This document shows positions 1 to 7,738 of a stretch of 64,000 bases of DNA, piece after piece (within the stretch, counting starts at the first letter, position 1; each line of letters starts with the position of its first letter). Location: assembly GCA_003243965.1 (NCBI GenBank), contig QHBO01000040.1, positions 1-64,000 of the forward strand, in the 5' to 3' direction. This stretch comes from Chloroflexota bacterium (GTDB lineage: Bacteria > Chloroflexota > Limnocylindria > QHBO01). The translations under genes and the position numbers were made by a program. The notes under the pieces were generated by a model. It ran no database searches. It was not told where the DNA came from and saw only the letters and a list, made by a program, of their open reading frames with translations.

Positions 1-108
1 CCACGAAAGCGGGGCAACTCCAGCAAGCGCGATGACGTTGCCTACTACCGCACCGCATGGCAGACCGCCGTTGACGATGGCCGAGCGTGGTCCAGCGTGG
101 ACCACTAG
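1..108 (+). CDS. C-terminal end of an unknown protein (partial)
   Basis: An open frame enters from the left edge and stops at TAG 106-108, giving the last 35 residues (ending WSSVDH) of a protein whose body lies outside the window. The tail is hydrophilic and no family can be named. It converges on the integrase gene and overlaps its stop by four bases. If the integrase marks an integrated element extending leftwards, this would be cargo of that element. The coding call rests only on the open frame and the compact stop-to-stop overlap. Confidence 0.4.
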   Translation, partial: PRKRGNSSKRDDVAYYRTAWQTAVDDGRAWSSVDH

Positions 109-1313
109 CCTCCGAGCGCGCGGTCCATGGCGTCCGCGGCGTCGCGGCGCAGCGAGTGCTCGACGTGCGCGTAATAGTCCGAGGTGATCGTGATCCCAGA
201 GTGTCCGAGCAGGTCGGAGACGACGCGCAGCGGCACGCCCGCGGTGAGCAGGGCCGTGGCCGCGCTGTGGCGGAGCCCGTGGAACGGGATGGACGGCAGG
301 CCCGCGACCGTCAGCAGCTCGTGGAAGGTACGGTGCACCGCGGTCCGGTACAGCGGCCGTCCCACTGCGTCGGTGAAGATCAGGCGGTCCCGGTCCTGCC
401 AAGCCGTGCCGGCGGCCTCGCGGGCCGTGGCCTGAAGATCACGTTGTCGCTCGAGGGCGGCCGATGCGAGCGCCGGCAGGTGAACGGTCCTTCGACTGCG
501 GCCGGTCTTGGGCTCCGCCAGCTCCATCCCGCCGCCCCATGCCAGCGCGAGCGCCCGCCGCACGGTCAGGGTGCTCGCCGCTGCGTCCAGGTCGTCCCAC
601 GACAGCCCGAGTAGCTCCCCTTGCCGCAGGCCGGTGGTGGCCGCCACGGTGACGAGCGGCCCCACGGGATGCACCGCGGCCGCGCTGAGAAGGATCCGGA
701 GCTGCGCGGCGGTCAGGTAGTCGCGGCCCGGCTCGATCGTCCGTCCGGTGACCCGCGGCGGCCGCGCCAGAGCTGCAACGTTGCGGGCGATCAGGCCGTC
801 GCGCTGCGCGTCGGCGAGCGCGCGGCGCAGGATGACTCGGGCGTGACTGGCGGTCTGCGGTGAACGGCCGGAGGCGATGAGGCCGGCGGTCATGCGCTCC
901 ACGTCGGCAGGTGTCAGTTGCACGAGCGCCCGGCGGCCGAGTGCCGGGACCAGATAGCAGCGCGTGTACTGCTCGCGCTGCCGCCAGGTCGAGGGCCGGA
1001 GCCGCTGCCGCTCGCGCTCGACCCAGCCGCTAAGGTAGTCCCCGAGATTGCCCGTACCTGCCGGCTCGAGGGTGCCGGTCCGGAGTCGTGCGCGCAGCTC
1101 GTCGAGCTTGCCACGTGCTTCAGCTGCGGTACGTCCAGCAACGACGCGTCGGAGACGCCGGCCGTCCGGCTCCGTCCAGGCGATCGCGCCGCGCCAGCGT
1201 CCGTCGAGCGCCTGATAGATGCTCCCCTCGCCGGCAGAGCGACGCCGCGCAGCAGTCGGAGATGACGGGGCGGCGCGTCGCGCACGACGCTCGGACTTTG
1301 GGTAGGATCCCAT
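105..1313 (-). CDS. tyrosine recombinase / phage-type integrase
   Basis: Site-specific recombinase of the tyrosine family, 402 residues, the usual length for an integrase with an arm-binding N-terminus. The N-terminal 90 residues are basic and resemble an AP2-like arm-binding region (GRWRGAIAW). A SAM-like core-binding domain covers about 90-185 and the catalytic domain about 195-390. The catalytic set is visible: R230 (TTGLRQGELLGL), K269 (PKTGRSRR), H345-x-x-R348 (HGLRHSAA), H371 (LLGHSG) and nucleophile Y381 (DYYAHV), so the enzyme looks intact. The start has a strong Shine-Dalgarno (GAGGAGG about 10 nt upstream), unlike many host genes here. It lies downstream of the 3' end of tRNA-Cys, the classical position for an element inserted in a tRNA gene; the rest of the element would be to the left. 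Confidence 0.93.
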   Translation of the reverse strand: MGSYPKSERRARRAAPSSPTAARRRSAGEGSIYQALDGRWRGAIAWTEPDGRRLRRVVAGRTAAEARGKLDELRARLRTGTLEPAGTGNLGDYLSGWVERERQRLRPSTWRQREQYTRCYLVPALGRRALVQLTPADVERMTAGLIASGRSPQTASHARVILRRALADAQRDGLIARNVAALARPPRVTGRTIEPGRDYLTAAQLRILLSAAAVHPVGPLVTVAATTGLRQGELLGLSWDDLDAAASTLTVRRALALAWGGGMELAEPKTGRSRRTVHLPALASAALERQRDLQATAREAAGTAWQDRDRLIFTDAVGRPLYRTAVHRTFHELLTVAGLPSIPFHGLRHSAATALLTAGVPLRVVSDLLGHSGITITSDYYAHVEHSLRRDAADAMDRALGG

Positions 1314-1399
1314 CGCGTGCGGTCCTCCTCACAGGACTGTCGTATCGGCGTCCCGCCTCTCACCCGGCGGGGCGCCTTCTTCGTCCGTGAGTGTACGCT

Positions 1400-1422
1400 G
1401 TTGCTACCAGCGTTGCTACCAG
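1400..1422. repeat. tandem 11-bp repeat between integrase and tRNA-Cys
   Basis: Two exact copies of GTTGCTACCAG lie at 1400-1410 and 1412-1422, one base apart (period 12). They sit between the integrase start and the 3' end of tRNA-Cys. Position and spacing fit arm-type integrase or excisionase binding sites beside an att site, but that is inference. Confidence 0.6.
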
Positions 1423-1467
1423 ACTTCGGCGGTCACCCGCTCCGGGGCCGGATTCGTGCTCAGATTG

Positions 1468-1541
1468 TGGAGGCGACGACGGGAATCGAACCCGTGTACA
1501 CGGTTTTGCAGACCGCTCCCTGACCACTCGGGCACGTCGCC
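1468..1541 (-). tRNA. tRNA-Cys(GCA)
   Basis: The reverse strand folds as a cloverleaf with acceptor GGCGACG/CGTCGCC, anticodon loop CTGCAAA (anticodon GCA), a TTCGATTC T-loop and an encoded CCA. Its 3' end faces the integrase gene, so it is the likely attachment site of the neighbouring element. Confidence 0.96.
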
Positions 1542-1624
1542 ACTGCTCGCCGATGACTGCAGCCTCGAGCCGACGGGTCCCCGGTCACACGCCGCATCGC
1601 CACGTCGGCCGTCGCGCAGCCTGC

Positions 1625-1698
1625 TGGCTGCCCCGCGAGGATTCGAACCTCGGTTCACGGATCCAAAGTCCGCTGTCCTACCACTAGACGACGGGGCA
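1625..1698 (-). tRNA. tRNA-Gln(TTG)
   Basis: Cloverleaf on the minus strand: acceptor TGCCCCG pairing with CGGGGCA, anticodon loop CTTTGGA (anticodon TTG), T-loop TTCGAATC, discriminator G and encoded CCA. Confidence 0.96.
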
Positions 1699-1745
1699 GC
1701 GTCACCGTGGTGAGGCTAGCAGGTCGACCCGCAACGGGCGAAGGA

Positions 1746-1821
1746 TGGAGCGGAAGACGGGACTCGAACCCGCGACCCTCACCTTGGCAAGGTGATGCTC
1801 TACCAACTGAGCCACTTCCGC
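1746..1821 (-). tRNA. tRNA-Gly(GCC)
   Basis: Cloverleaf on the minus strand: acceptor GCGGAAG/CTTCCGC, anticodon loop TTGCCAA (anticodon GCC), TTCGAGTC T-loop and encoded CCA. Confidence 0.96.
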
Positions 1822-1848
1822 CCGTGTACCGCTGCGCGCGACCGCGAA

Positions 1849-1924
1849 TGGTGCCGAGGGTCAGAATCGAACTGACGACACCCGCCTCTTCAGGGCGGTG
1901 CTCTACCAACTGAGCTACCTCGGC
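1849..1924 (-). tRNA. tRNA-Phe(GAA)
   Basis: Cloverleaf on the minus strand: acceptor GCCGAGG/CCTCGGC, anticodon loop CTGAAGA (anticodon GAA), TTCGATTC T-loop and encoded CCA. It is the first gene of the Phe-Gly-Gln-Cys run. Confidence 0.95.
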
Positions 1925-1979
1925 CCGCCGGCTCGATTCGATCCCTGGCGTCGTGCTCGTGGTCGCGTTTCGGGCAGCG

Positions 1980-1985
1980 ACGATA
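1980..1985 (-). promoter_or_regulatory. -10 box upstream of the tRNA-Phe/Gly/Gln/Cys run
   Basis: The minus strand reads CTGTGCTATCGTCG, with TATCGT as a -10 box. The same CTGTGCTATC core recurs before tRNA-Leu(CAG) at 4139, which supports a shared tRNA promoter motif. No clear -35 is seen. Confidence 0.45.
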
Positions 1986-2054
1986 GCACAGCGGCCGCAT
2001 CGCCGACAACGACGGCGGTCGCGAACGCCATTCAGGTTTCCCGCGCTGACGGGC

Positions 2055-3080
2055 TCATCCGGGCGGACCGGGGACCGCCGGCTGCACGGCTGCCGAGGCG
2101 GCCAGCAACGAGTCCGGGACCGCCTGTCCGTATTGCCCGGCGATGCGGGCCAGGACCCGGATCCGCTCGGCGATCGGCGGGTGCGTGTCGAACATCGAGC
2201 TGGCGCGCTCCTCGAAGCTCTTGATCGGGTTGACGATGTAGAGGTGCTGGGTCGCGCGGTTCGCGACCTCCAGCACGTCCGGATCGTCGGAGATCGCGCG
2301 CAGCGCACGGGCGAGACCCAGCGGATTCCGGGTCAGCTCGACACCCGAGACATCGGCGAGCTCCTCCCGACGGCGGCTGACGGCGAGCTGTACGAACCGC
2401 GAGATCATGGGGGCGATGATCGCCAGCACGATGGCGATCACGAAAATGAGCGCGGCCGCTCCCCCACCACCGCTTCGGTCGTTGTCGCTGTCATTCCGCC
2501 GACCGCCGCCCCAGAACGTGAAGCGCAGGAACCAGTCGGCGAGCAGCGCGATGGCGCCGACCAGCACGCCGACGAGCAGCGTGAACCGGATGTCGTAGTT
2601 CCGCACATGGCTCATCTCGTGACCGATGACGCCCTGCAGCTGCTCGCGGTCCAGTTTGGCCAGCAGTCCGGTCGTGGCCGTGATCGAGGCGTGCTGCGGG
2701 TCTCGGCCGGTGGCGAAGGCATTGGGGGCGGTGTCATCCACGACGTACACCTTCGGCATCGGCAGACCGGCCGCCAGGCGCATTTCGGTGACGACGTTGA
2801 CCAACTGCTGGTAGCGATCCGGTGGGTTGGCCAGGTCGACCTGCTGGGCGCCGGAGGACACCAGCACCAGCTTGTCGCCGCCGAAGTACGAGCCGATGCT
2901 CATCACGCCCGCCACGAGGAGCGCAAGCACGATCCCTCCCCAGCCGAAGCCGGTTGCGTAGCCGATGGCACCGCCAAGCACGCCCAGGACGATCGCGACG
3001 ACGAGGACCAGCAGGACGCTTTCGCGCCGATTGCGCGCGATCTCGCGGTAGAAGGTGGTCGGCGCCGCGGTGGCGCTCAT
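2055..3080 (-). CDS. htpX: M48-family membrane zinc metalloprotease (HtpX-like)
   Basis: Integral-membrane zinc endopeptidase of the M48/HtpX type, thought to take part in quality control of membrane proteins. The 341 residues include two N-terminal membrane segments (about 21-40 and 47-63), the zinc motif HEMSH at 154-158, two further membrane segments around 165-186 and 211-232, and the third-ligand helix containing EELAD about 80 residues after the HExxH motif. It follows lemA by four bases and the two are surely co-transcribed; LemA/HtpX pairing is common in bacteria. The C-terminal 30 residues are an Ala/Pro-rich tail. Family assignment is firm; substrates are unknown. Confidence 0.93.
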   Translation of the reverse strand: MSATAAPTTFYREIARNRRESVLLVLVVAIVLGVLGGAIGYATGFGWGGIVLALLVAGVMSIGSYFGGDKLVLVSSGAQQVDLANPPDRYQQLVNVVTEMRLAAGLPMPKVYVVDDTAPNAFATGRDPQHASITATTGLLAKLDREQLQGVIGHEMSHVRNYDIRFTLLVGVLVGAIALLADWFLRFTFWGGGRRNDSDNDRSGGGGAAALIFVIAIVLAIIAPMISRFVQLAVSRRREELADVSGVELTRNPLGLARALRAISDDPDVLEVANRATQHLYIVNPIKSFEERASSMFDTHPPIAERIRVLARIAGQYGQAVPDSLLAASAAVQPAVPGPPG

Positions 3081-3084
3081 CGGT

Positions 3085-3657
3085 TCAGCCGCGGAGGTTG
3101 ACGGTAGGGACCGCCGCGTCGGCCTCCTCGATCTGGAAGTAGTCGCGTCCGCGGAAGCCGAGCATGCTGGCGATCAGCACGTTGGGAAAGGTCTGGACCG
3201 ATGTGTTGTAGTCGCGGACCGTGCTGTTGTAATGCTGGCGCGAGAAGCCGATCTGGTTCTCGGTGGTGGTCAGCTCCTCCTGGAGCTGCATCACGTTCTC
3301 GTTGGCCTTGAGCTGCGGGTAGTTCTCGACCACCGCGAACAGGGAGCGCAGCGCCCCGGTCAGCACGTTCTCCGCCGCGGCGGCCTGACCGGCATTCTGC
3401 GGCCCCTGGGCGCCGGCACTGACCGCCGCCGCACGGGCATTGGTGACGTTCTGAAGGACCTCCTGCTCGAAGTCCATGTAGCCCTTGACGGCGTTCACGA
3501 GGTTCGGGATCAGGTCGTGCCGGCGCTTGAGCTGCACGTTGATCTGGTTCCACGCCTCGTCGACCTGGTTGCGAAGTCGGACCAGCCCGTTGTAGGCAAA
3601 GACCACGACGAGCGCGATGACCGCAACGACGATCAGGATGATCCAGACAGGGTTCAT
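3085..3657 (-). CDS. lemA: LemA family membrane protein
   Basis: LemA protein, 190 residues: one N-terminal membrane helix (residues 3-24) followed by a long helical bundle. The family signature RRHDLIPNLVNAVKGY lies near residues 45-60, with NVMQLQEELTTTENQIGFSR further on. The cellular role of LemA is poorly defined; it is commonly paired with HtpX, as here. I chose ATG 3657 because the membrane helix begins right after it; a longer frame back to 3783 adds 42 low-complexity residues that do not belong to the family. A TACGAT -10-like box and a GGAG lie upstream, so this operon seems to have a normal leader. Confidence 0.92.
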   Translation of the reverse strand: MNPVWIILIVVAVIALVVVFAYNGLVRLRNQVDEAWNQINVQLKRRHDLIPNLVNAVKGYMDFEQEVLQNVTNARAAAVSAGAQGPQNAGQAAAAENVLTGALRSLFAVVENYPQLKANENVMQLQEELTTTENQIGFSRQHYNSTVRDYNTSVQTFPNVLIASMLGFRGRDYFQIEEADAAVPTVNLRG

Positions 3658-3805
3658 CGGTTGGTCGGCTCCATGCTCGGGAGGGTTGGCCGCCCATCGT
3701 AACAGCCGAGGGCCCGGTCGCTCATCGAGCGCCGGGCTGTTGGATGCCGGTCGGCGGCGTTGCCAGAAGCGCGTCCTCGCCATTGGCGAGCTGGCAGCGG
3801 CTGCT

Positions 3806-3882
3806 TGGTGGGCGGTGAGGGGCTCGAACCCCCGACCTCCTCGGTGTAAACGAGGCGCTCTGACCGGCTGAGCTAACCGCCC
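3806..3882 (-). tRNA. tRNA-Val(TAC)
   Basis: Cloverleaf on the minus strand: acceptor GGGCGGT/ACCGCCC, anticodon loop TTTACAC (anticodon TAC), TTCGAGCC T-loop and encoded CCA. Confidence 0.95.
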
Positions 3883-3946
3883 GGAGAGGTCCTTGGGAAC
3901 GCCACTCCGCCGGGAGCGGCGTCATCGGTCAATCGGCAGAGAGGGT

Positions 3947-4031
3947 TGGTGCCCAGGCCGGGACTTGAACCCGGATGAGTTGCCTCATACGCCCCTCAAA
4001 CGTACGCGTATACCAATTCCGCCACCTGGGC
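3947..4031 (-). tRNA. tRNA-Leu(GAG)
   Basis: Class II tRNA with a long variable arm: acceptor GCCCAGG/CCTGGGC, anticodon loop TTGAGGG (anticodon GAG), TTCAAGTC T-loop and encoded CCA. The closing pair of the anticodon stem is a T-G wobble. Confidence 0.93.
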
Positions 4032-4038
4032 AGTGGGC

Positions 4039-4125
4039 TGGTACCGAGGGAGGGACTTGAACCCACACGACCTTGCGGCCACTAGGTCCTGAACCTAGCG
4101 CGTCTGCCTATTCCGCCACCTCGGC
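4039..4125 (-). tRNA. tRNA-Leu(CAG)
   Basis: Class II tRNA: acceptor GCCGAGG against CCTCGGT (first pair G-U), anticodon loop TTCAGGA (anticodon CAG) between CTAGG/CCTAG arms, long variable arm and encoded CCA. Confidence 0.94.
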
Positions 4126-4138
4126 CCGAGGGGTCGCG

Positions 4139-4144
4139 ATGATA
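4139..4144 (-). promoter_or_regulatory. -10 box of the Leu-Leu-Val tRNA run
   Basis: TATCAT on the minus strand, 13 nt before the 5' end of tRNA-Leu(CAG), inside CTGTGCTATCATCG. Its core matches the motif upstream of tRNA-Phe at 1980. Confidence 0.55.
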
Positions 4145-4203
4145 GCACAGCCCCCTGGGCGGTCTCCATCGCCTCGGAGGAGCCGGAATGACCGATGCCG
4201 CGG

Positions 4204-4419
4204 CTAGAACTTGACCAGGTTCAGCAGCGAGAACAGGACGAAGAGAACCGCGAGCACGATGGTCAGACGGAAGAGCGTGCGCTCGATCCCGCGTCGGCTG
4301 CGGTAGGCCGTCACCTCACCGCCGAACGCGCCGCCGAGCCCGGTGCCGCGCTGCTGCAGGAGGACCGCCGAGATCAGGGCCACGGCCAGGATCATCTGGG
4401 CCAGGACGAGAGGTTGCAT
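4204..4419 (-). CDS. secG: SecG preprotein translocase subunit
   Basis: Small subunit of the SecYEG channel, 71 residues. There are two membrane helices (about 5-22 and 50-68) joined by the conserved cytoplasmic loop (LLQQRGTGLGGAFGG). It is preceded by a TAGACT -10 box eight bases before the ATG. It stands alone between the tRNA run and gpmI; in many bacteria secG sits beside tpiA/gpm genes, as here. Confidence 0.93.
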   Translation of the reverse strand: MQPLVLAQMILAVALISAVLLQQRGTGLGGAFGGEVTAYRSRRGIERTLFRLTIVLAVLFVLFSLLNLVKF

Positions 4420-4427
4420 CGCGCGGC

Positions 4428-4433
4428 AGTCTA
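4428..4433 (-). promoter_or_regulatory. secG -10 box (probable leaderless start)
   Basis: TAGACT followed by 8 nt and the secG ATG. Transcription would begin at or within a base or two of the start codon. Confidence 0.6.
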
Positions 4434-4491
4434 GCAGAGGCCCGCCGCTTGCCTCCCTGCGGGCGCAGTCCGCGCCCGAGCGCAGCTGTGC

Positions 4492-6045
4492 TCAAGCGCC
4501 GATCAGCGAGCGGCCGGTCATCGAGGGCGGAACGGGAAGCCCCATCAGCTCGCAGATGGTGGTGGCCACGTCGGCCAGGGTGCCGTCGCGCAGGGAGCCT
4601 CCCCGATGGCGGGGATCGACCAGCACCAGCGGCACCGGCGACGTCGTGTGCTTGGTCTGCGGGGCGCCACGCTCGTCCCGCATCTCCTCGATGTTCCCGT
4701 GATCCGCGGTGATGATCAGCGCGCTGCCGGCGTCACGGCAGGCATCGGCCAGGCGTCCCAGGCAGGCGTCGATCGTCTCCGCGGCGCGCACCGCCGCCTC
4801 CCACACCCCGGTGTGGCCGACCATGTCGGGGTTGGCGTAGTTCACCACCGAGAAGTCGTACGCCCCGCTGCCGATGCCGGCCAGCAGGCGATCGGTGATC
4901 GCGGCGGCGCTCATCTCCGGGGCCAGATCGTAGGTCGCGACGTCACGGCGGGAAGGCACCAGCTCGCGATCCTCGCCGGGGAGCTGCGCCTCGACACCGC
5001 CGTTGAAGAAATAGGTGACGTGCGCGTACTTCTCGGTCTCCGCCACGTGCAGTTGTCGGAGACCGAGGCGCGACAGGTAGGCCGGCAGCGAATCGATCTC
5101 CAGCGGCGGGAAGGCGACCGTCACCGGCAGCTCGGCGGGGGCCTGGTACTCGGTCAGGGTCGTGACGCCCAGTCCCCGGGGTCGCTGACCGCGATCGAAG
5201 CCATCGAATGCGTCGAGCGCGAACGCCTGCGTCAGCTGGCGCGCGCGATCGGCCCGGAAGTTGAGGTGGACGATGGCATCGCCGTCCGCGACCGTGCCAC
5301 TCGGGTCGATAACGGTCGGCTCGATGAACTCGTCGGCGACGTCGCGCCGGTACGACTCCTCGACGGCCGTAACCGGGTCGGGGGCCGACAGCCCGCGTCC
5401 GTGGACGATGGCGTCCCAGGCACGCTGGGTGCGCTCCCATCGGTGGTCGCGGTCCATGGCGTAGTAGCGGCCGCTCACGGTCGCCGGCGTGGCGCGGCCG
5501 GTCAGCCCGTCCAGCAGGTCTGCCAGGTAGCCCGCAGCGGAGCGCGGCGGCGTGTCGCGACCATCGGTGAAGGCGTGCAGGAAGACGCGCTCGGGCGGGA
5601 GTCCGGATTGGTGGGCCAGGTCGGCCATGGCGACGATGTGCGCGTCCACGGCGTGCACCCCGCCCGGACCGATGAGCCCCATCAGGTGGAGCCGGGTATC
5701 TCCGCGGAGCGCGTGGGTGCACGCCGCGCGCAGCGCCGGGTTGGACGCAAAGCTGCCGTCGGCGATCGCCGCGTTGATCCGGGGCAGGTCCTGCACGACC
5801 GGGAAGCCAGCGCCGAGGTTGAGATGTCCGACCTCCGAGTTGCCCATCTGACCGTCGGGCAGGCCAACCGCTGCGCCCGAGGCCGCCAGGCGGCAGTGCG
5901 GCCAAGTCGCGTTCAGGCGCTCCCAGTTCGGCATGCGCGCCGCGAGCAGGGCGTTCCGTCGCGGGTCGTCACTGAGACCGAACCCGTCGAGCACGCAGAG
6001 GACGACCGGATGGGGGCGCCCGGCACGGCTCGGCGGCCGTGTCAC
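4492..6045 (-). CDS. gpmI: 2,3-bisphosphoglycerate-independent phosphoglycerate mutase
   Basis: Interconverts 3- and 2-phosphoglycerate in glycolysis and gluconeogenesis, cofactor-independent and Mn-dependent. The 517 residues match the family length. Visible signatures are the metal-binding start VLCVLDGFG (D20), the phospho-acceptor serine S70 in MGNSEVGHLNLGAG, the HAFTDGRDTPP segment of the transferase domain, and C-terminal metal ligands in NYANPDMVGHTG and ITADHGNIEEM. GTG start at 6045, 19 nt after the tpiA stop, in a spacer of short GTCACC repeats. It is the last gene of the rapZ-yvcK-whiA-tpiA-gpmI run. Confidence 0.96.
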   Translation of the reverse strand: MTRPPSRAGRPHPVVLCVLDGFGLSDDPRRNALLAARMPNWERLNATWPHCRLAASGAAVGLPDGQMGNSEVGHLNLGAGFPVVQDLPRINAAIADGSFASNPALRAACTHALRGDTRLHLMGLIGPGGVHAVDAHIVAMADLAHQSGLPPERVFLHAFTDGRDTPPRSAAGYLADLLDGLTGRATPATVSGRYYAMDRDHRWERTQRAWDAIVHGRGLSAPDPVTAVEESYRRDVADEFIEPTVIDPSGTVADGDAIVHLNFRADRARQLTQAFALDAFDGFDRGQRPRGLGVTTLTEYQAPAELPVTVAFPPLEIDSLPAYLSRLGLRQLHVAETEKYAHVTYFFNGGVEAQLPGEDRELVPSRRDVATYDLAPEMSAAAITDRLLAGIGSGAYDFSVVNYANPDMVGHTGVWEAAVRAAETIDACLGRLADACRDAGSALIITADHGNIEEMRDERGAPQTKHTTSPVPLVLVDPRHRGGSLRDGTLADVATTICELMGLPVPPSMTGRSLIGA

Positions 6046-6064
6046 CGTGTCACCGCGTCACCCG

Positions 6065-6832
6065 TCACCGGGTGGAGACGCGCGCCGCCGCCGCCACGAT
6101 GGCGGCGAACCCGACGGCCTGGAGGGAGGCACCGCCAACCAGCGCCCCGTCGACATCGGGCTGCGCGAAGAACCGTCCGGCGTTGTCCGCGGTCACGCTG
6201 CCGCCGTACAGGATCGGGACCTCCTCGGCTCCGGTCGGGTCGAGCTCGGCCAGGATGGCGCGGATGCGCGCAGATGCCTCCTGCGCGTCGGCATCGGTGG
6301 CCGCCTCCCCGGTCCCGATGGCCCACACCGGCTCGTAGGCCATCACCAGGCCGGTGCCCGCGATGCGCTGCAGCCGACCGATGGCGGCGCGCGTCTGCCG
6401 CTCCACCACTTCCGCCGTGCGTCCGGCGTGCCGCTCCGCGAGGCGCTCCCCCACCGCGGCGATCGGACGGATGCCGTGCGCGACGGCCGACGCTACCTTG
6501 TCGCGCACATCGTCGTCCGTCTCTCCGTAGAGGCGGCGGCGCTCCGAGTGACCGATGATCGCGAACTCAGCGAGCCCGCGCAGCATCAGCGGCGACGTCT
6601 CCCCGGTGTAGGCGCCGGACTCCTCGGCGGCCGTGGTCTGCGCACCGATCCGCACCTGTTGGCCGGTCACAGCCTCGGCCACGGCGGCGAGCCAGATCGT
6701 GGGCGGGCAGAGGACGGTCAGCGGCGAAAGTCCGGCGACCCGAGCGGCGACGTCGCGGGCCAGGGCAACCGCCTCCTCCGCCGACGCGGGGTTCATCTTC
6801 CAGTTGCCCGCGACCAGAGGACGCCGACTCAT
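6065..6832 (-). CDS. tpiA: triosephosphate isomerase
   Basis: Interconverts dihydroxyacetone phosphate and glyceraldehyde 3-phosphate. The 255-residue TIM barrel has all catalytic residues at their canonical positions: K12 (GNWKMN), H95 (IIGHSERR) and E167 (AYEPVWAIGTG), plus the phosphate-binding LYGGSV loop near the C-terminus. The start ATG overlaps the whiA stop as ATGA, so translation is probably coupled. Confidence 0.97.
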   Translation of the reverse strand: MSRRPLVAGNWKMNPASAEEAVALARDVAARVAGLSPLTVLCPPTIWLAAVAEAVTGQQVRIGAQTTAAEESGAYTGETSPLMLRGLAEFAIIGHSERRRLYGETDDDVRDKVASAVAHGIRPIAAVGERLAERHAGRTAEVVERQTRAAIGRLQRIAGTGLVMAYEPVWAIGTGEAATDADAQEASARIRAILAELDPTGAEEVPILYGGSVTADNAGRFFAQPDVDGALVGGASLQAVGFAAIVAAAARVSTR

Positions 6833-7728
6833 GCGGACCGCCCCCGCATGCGACGGCGGGGCGGCGGCAGCGCTTCCCGCTCCCCGTCCTCAGCGAGCTC
6901 GACCAGCCGTCTGAGCCGATGGTTCGCCGCCGACCGGCTGACGCCCAGGGCGGCGGCCACCGCCTCGAGCGCGGCGTCGGGGTGCTGCCGACGCCGCGCG
7001 GCGGCCTCGCGGAGGGCAGGCGGAAGCCGGGCCAGCTCTCCTCCCGCCTCGAGGCGGTCGATGGCCTGCAGCTGCCGGTCGGCGGCCGCCACGCTGCGAG
7101 CCAGGTTGGCTTCCTCCGCGTTGAGCAGGCGGTTCAAGCGGTTCCGAACATCGCGCCCGACGCGGCGCGATTCGAGGTCGAGAAGGCCGCGATTCGCCCC
7201 GGTCACGCGCAGCAGGGTCGCGATCTCCTCCTGGCCCTTGACGTACACGACATGCCGTCGCCGGCGCCGTGCGATGTGCGTGCCGATGCCGGTCTCGGCC
7301 AACCAGGCCCGAAGCTGTCCGGCCGCCATGGCAGCGCCGAAGACGAGTTCCAGGTGAGCGCCGTGGGCGGTGAAGGAGATCGAGGCGTGCCCAAGCAGGA
7401 CGCCACGCAGGAAGGCGCGGCGGTCATGGGCCTCGGCATTCGCCCAGCTCCACTCCCCGACCTCGCCCGCGCCGAAGGCGACTCGCAGGTGGTGCCGCGC
7501 CGCCTGCCGCCGCCTGCCGGGCGGCAGGGCCGGATGGTGCGACGAATCGGCCGGGATCCCCAGCGCGGCGGCGAGGTGAACCGCGATCCGCGCCGTCGCG
7601 TGGTCGAGGGTGATGACCGCGGCGTCATCGGCGCCGTATACCAGGCCGGCCAGCTCGGCGCGCTGGCAGCAGGCGCGGGCCGGCTGGATCCTGGCGAGCT
7701 CGCCCTTGATCTCGCTGGCGACGACCAT
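6829..7728 (-). CDS. whiA: WhiA-type DNA-binding regulator
   Basis: WhiA family protein, 299 residues. In Actinobacteria it controls sporulation genes and in Firmicutes it influences cell division and metabolism. The N-terminal part (to about 190) is the homing-endonuclease-like fold; FLRGVLLGHAS near 108-118 corresponds to the LAGLIDADG region but lacks the catalytic acids, as is normal for WhiA. The C-terminal region (about 240-285) is the helix-turn-helix (ALEAVAAALGVSRSAANHRLRR). The end is very basic. It lies directly after yvcK, the widely conserved rapZ-yvcK-whiA arrangement. Confidence 0.93.
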   Translation of the reverse strand: MVVASEIKGELARIQPARACCQRAELAGLVYGADDAAVITLDHATARIAVHLAAALGIPADSSHHPALPPGRRRQAARHHLRVAFGAGEVGEWSWANAEAHDRRAFLRGVLLGHASISFTAHGAHLELVFGAAMAAGQLRAWLAETGIGTHIARRRRRHVVYVKGQEEIATLLRVTGANRGLLDLESRRVGRDVRNRLNRLLNAEEANLARSVAAADRQLQAIDRLEAGGELARLPPALREAAARRRQHPDAALEAVAAALGVSRSAANHRLRRLVELAEDGEREALPPPRRRMRGRSA

Positions 7729-7738
7729 CCGCGCCCGG

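Noticed and set aside
6039-6064. Short GTCACC direct repeats between gpmI and tpiA as a CRISPR or binding array
   Set aside because: Only a few imperfect 6-8 bp copies in a 19-bp spacer; more likely chance sequence around the GTG start.
4606-6558. A 650-codon plus-strand frame across gpmI and tpiA
   Set aside because: Antisense shadow of two enzymes with complete catalytic residues.
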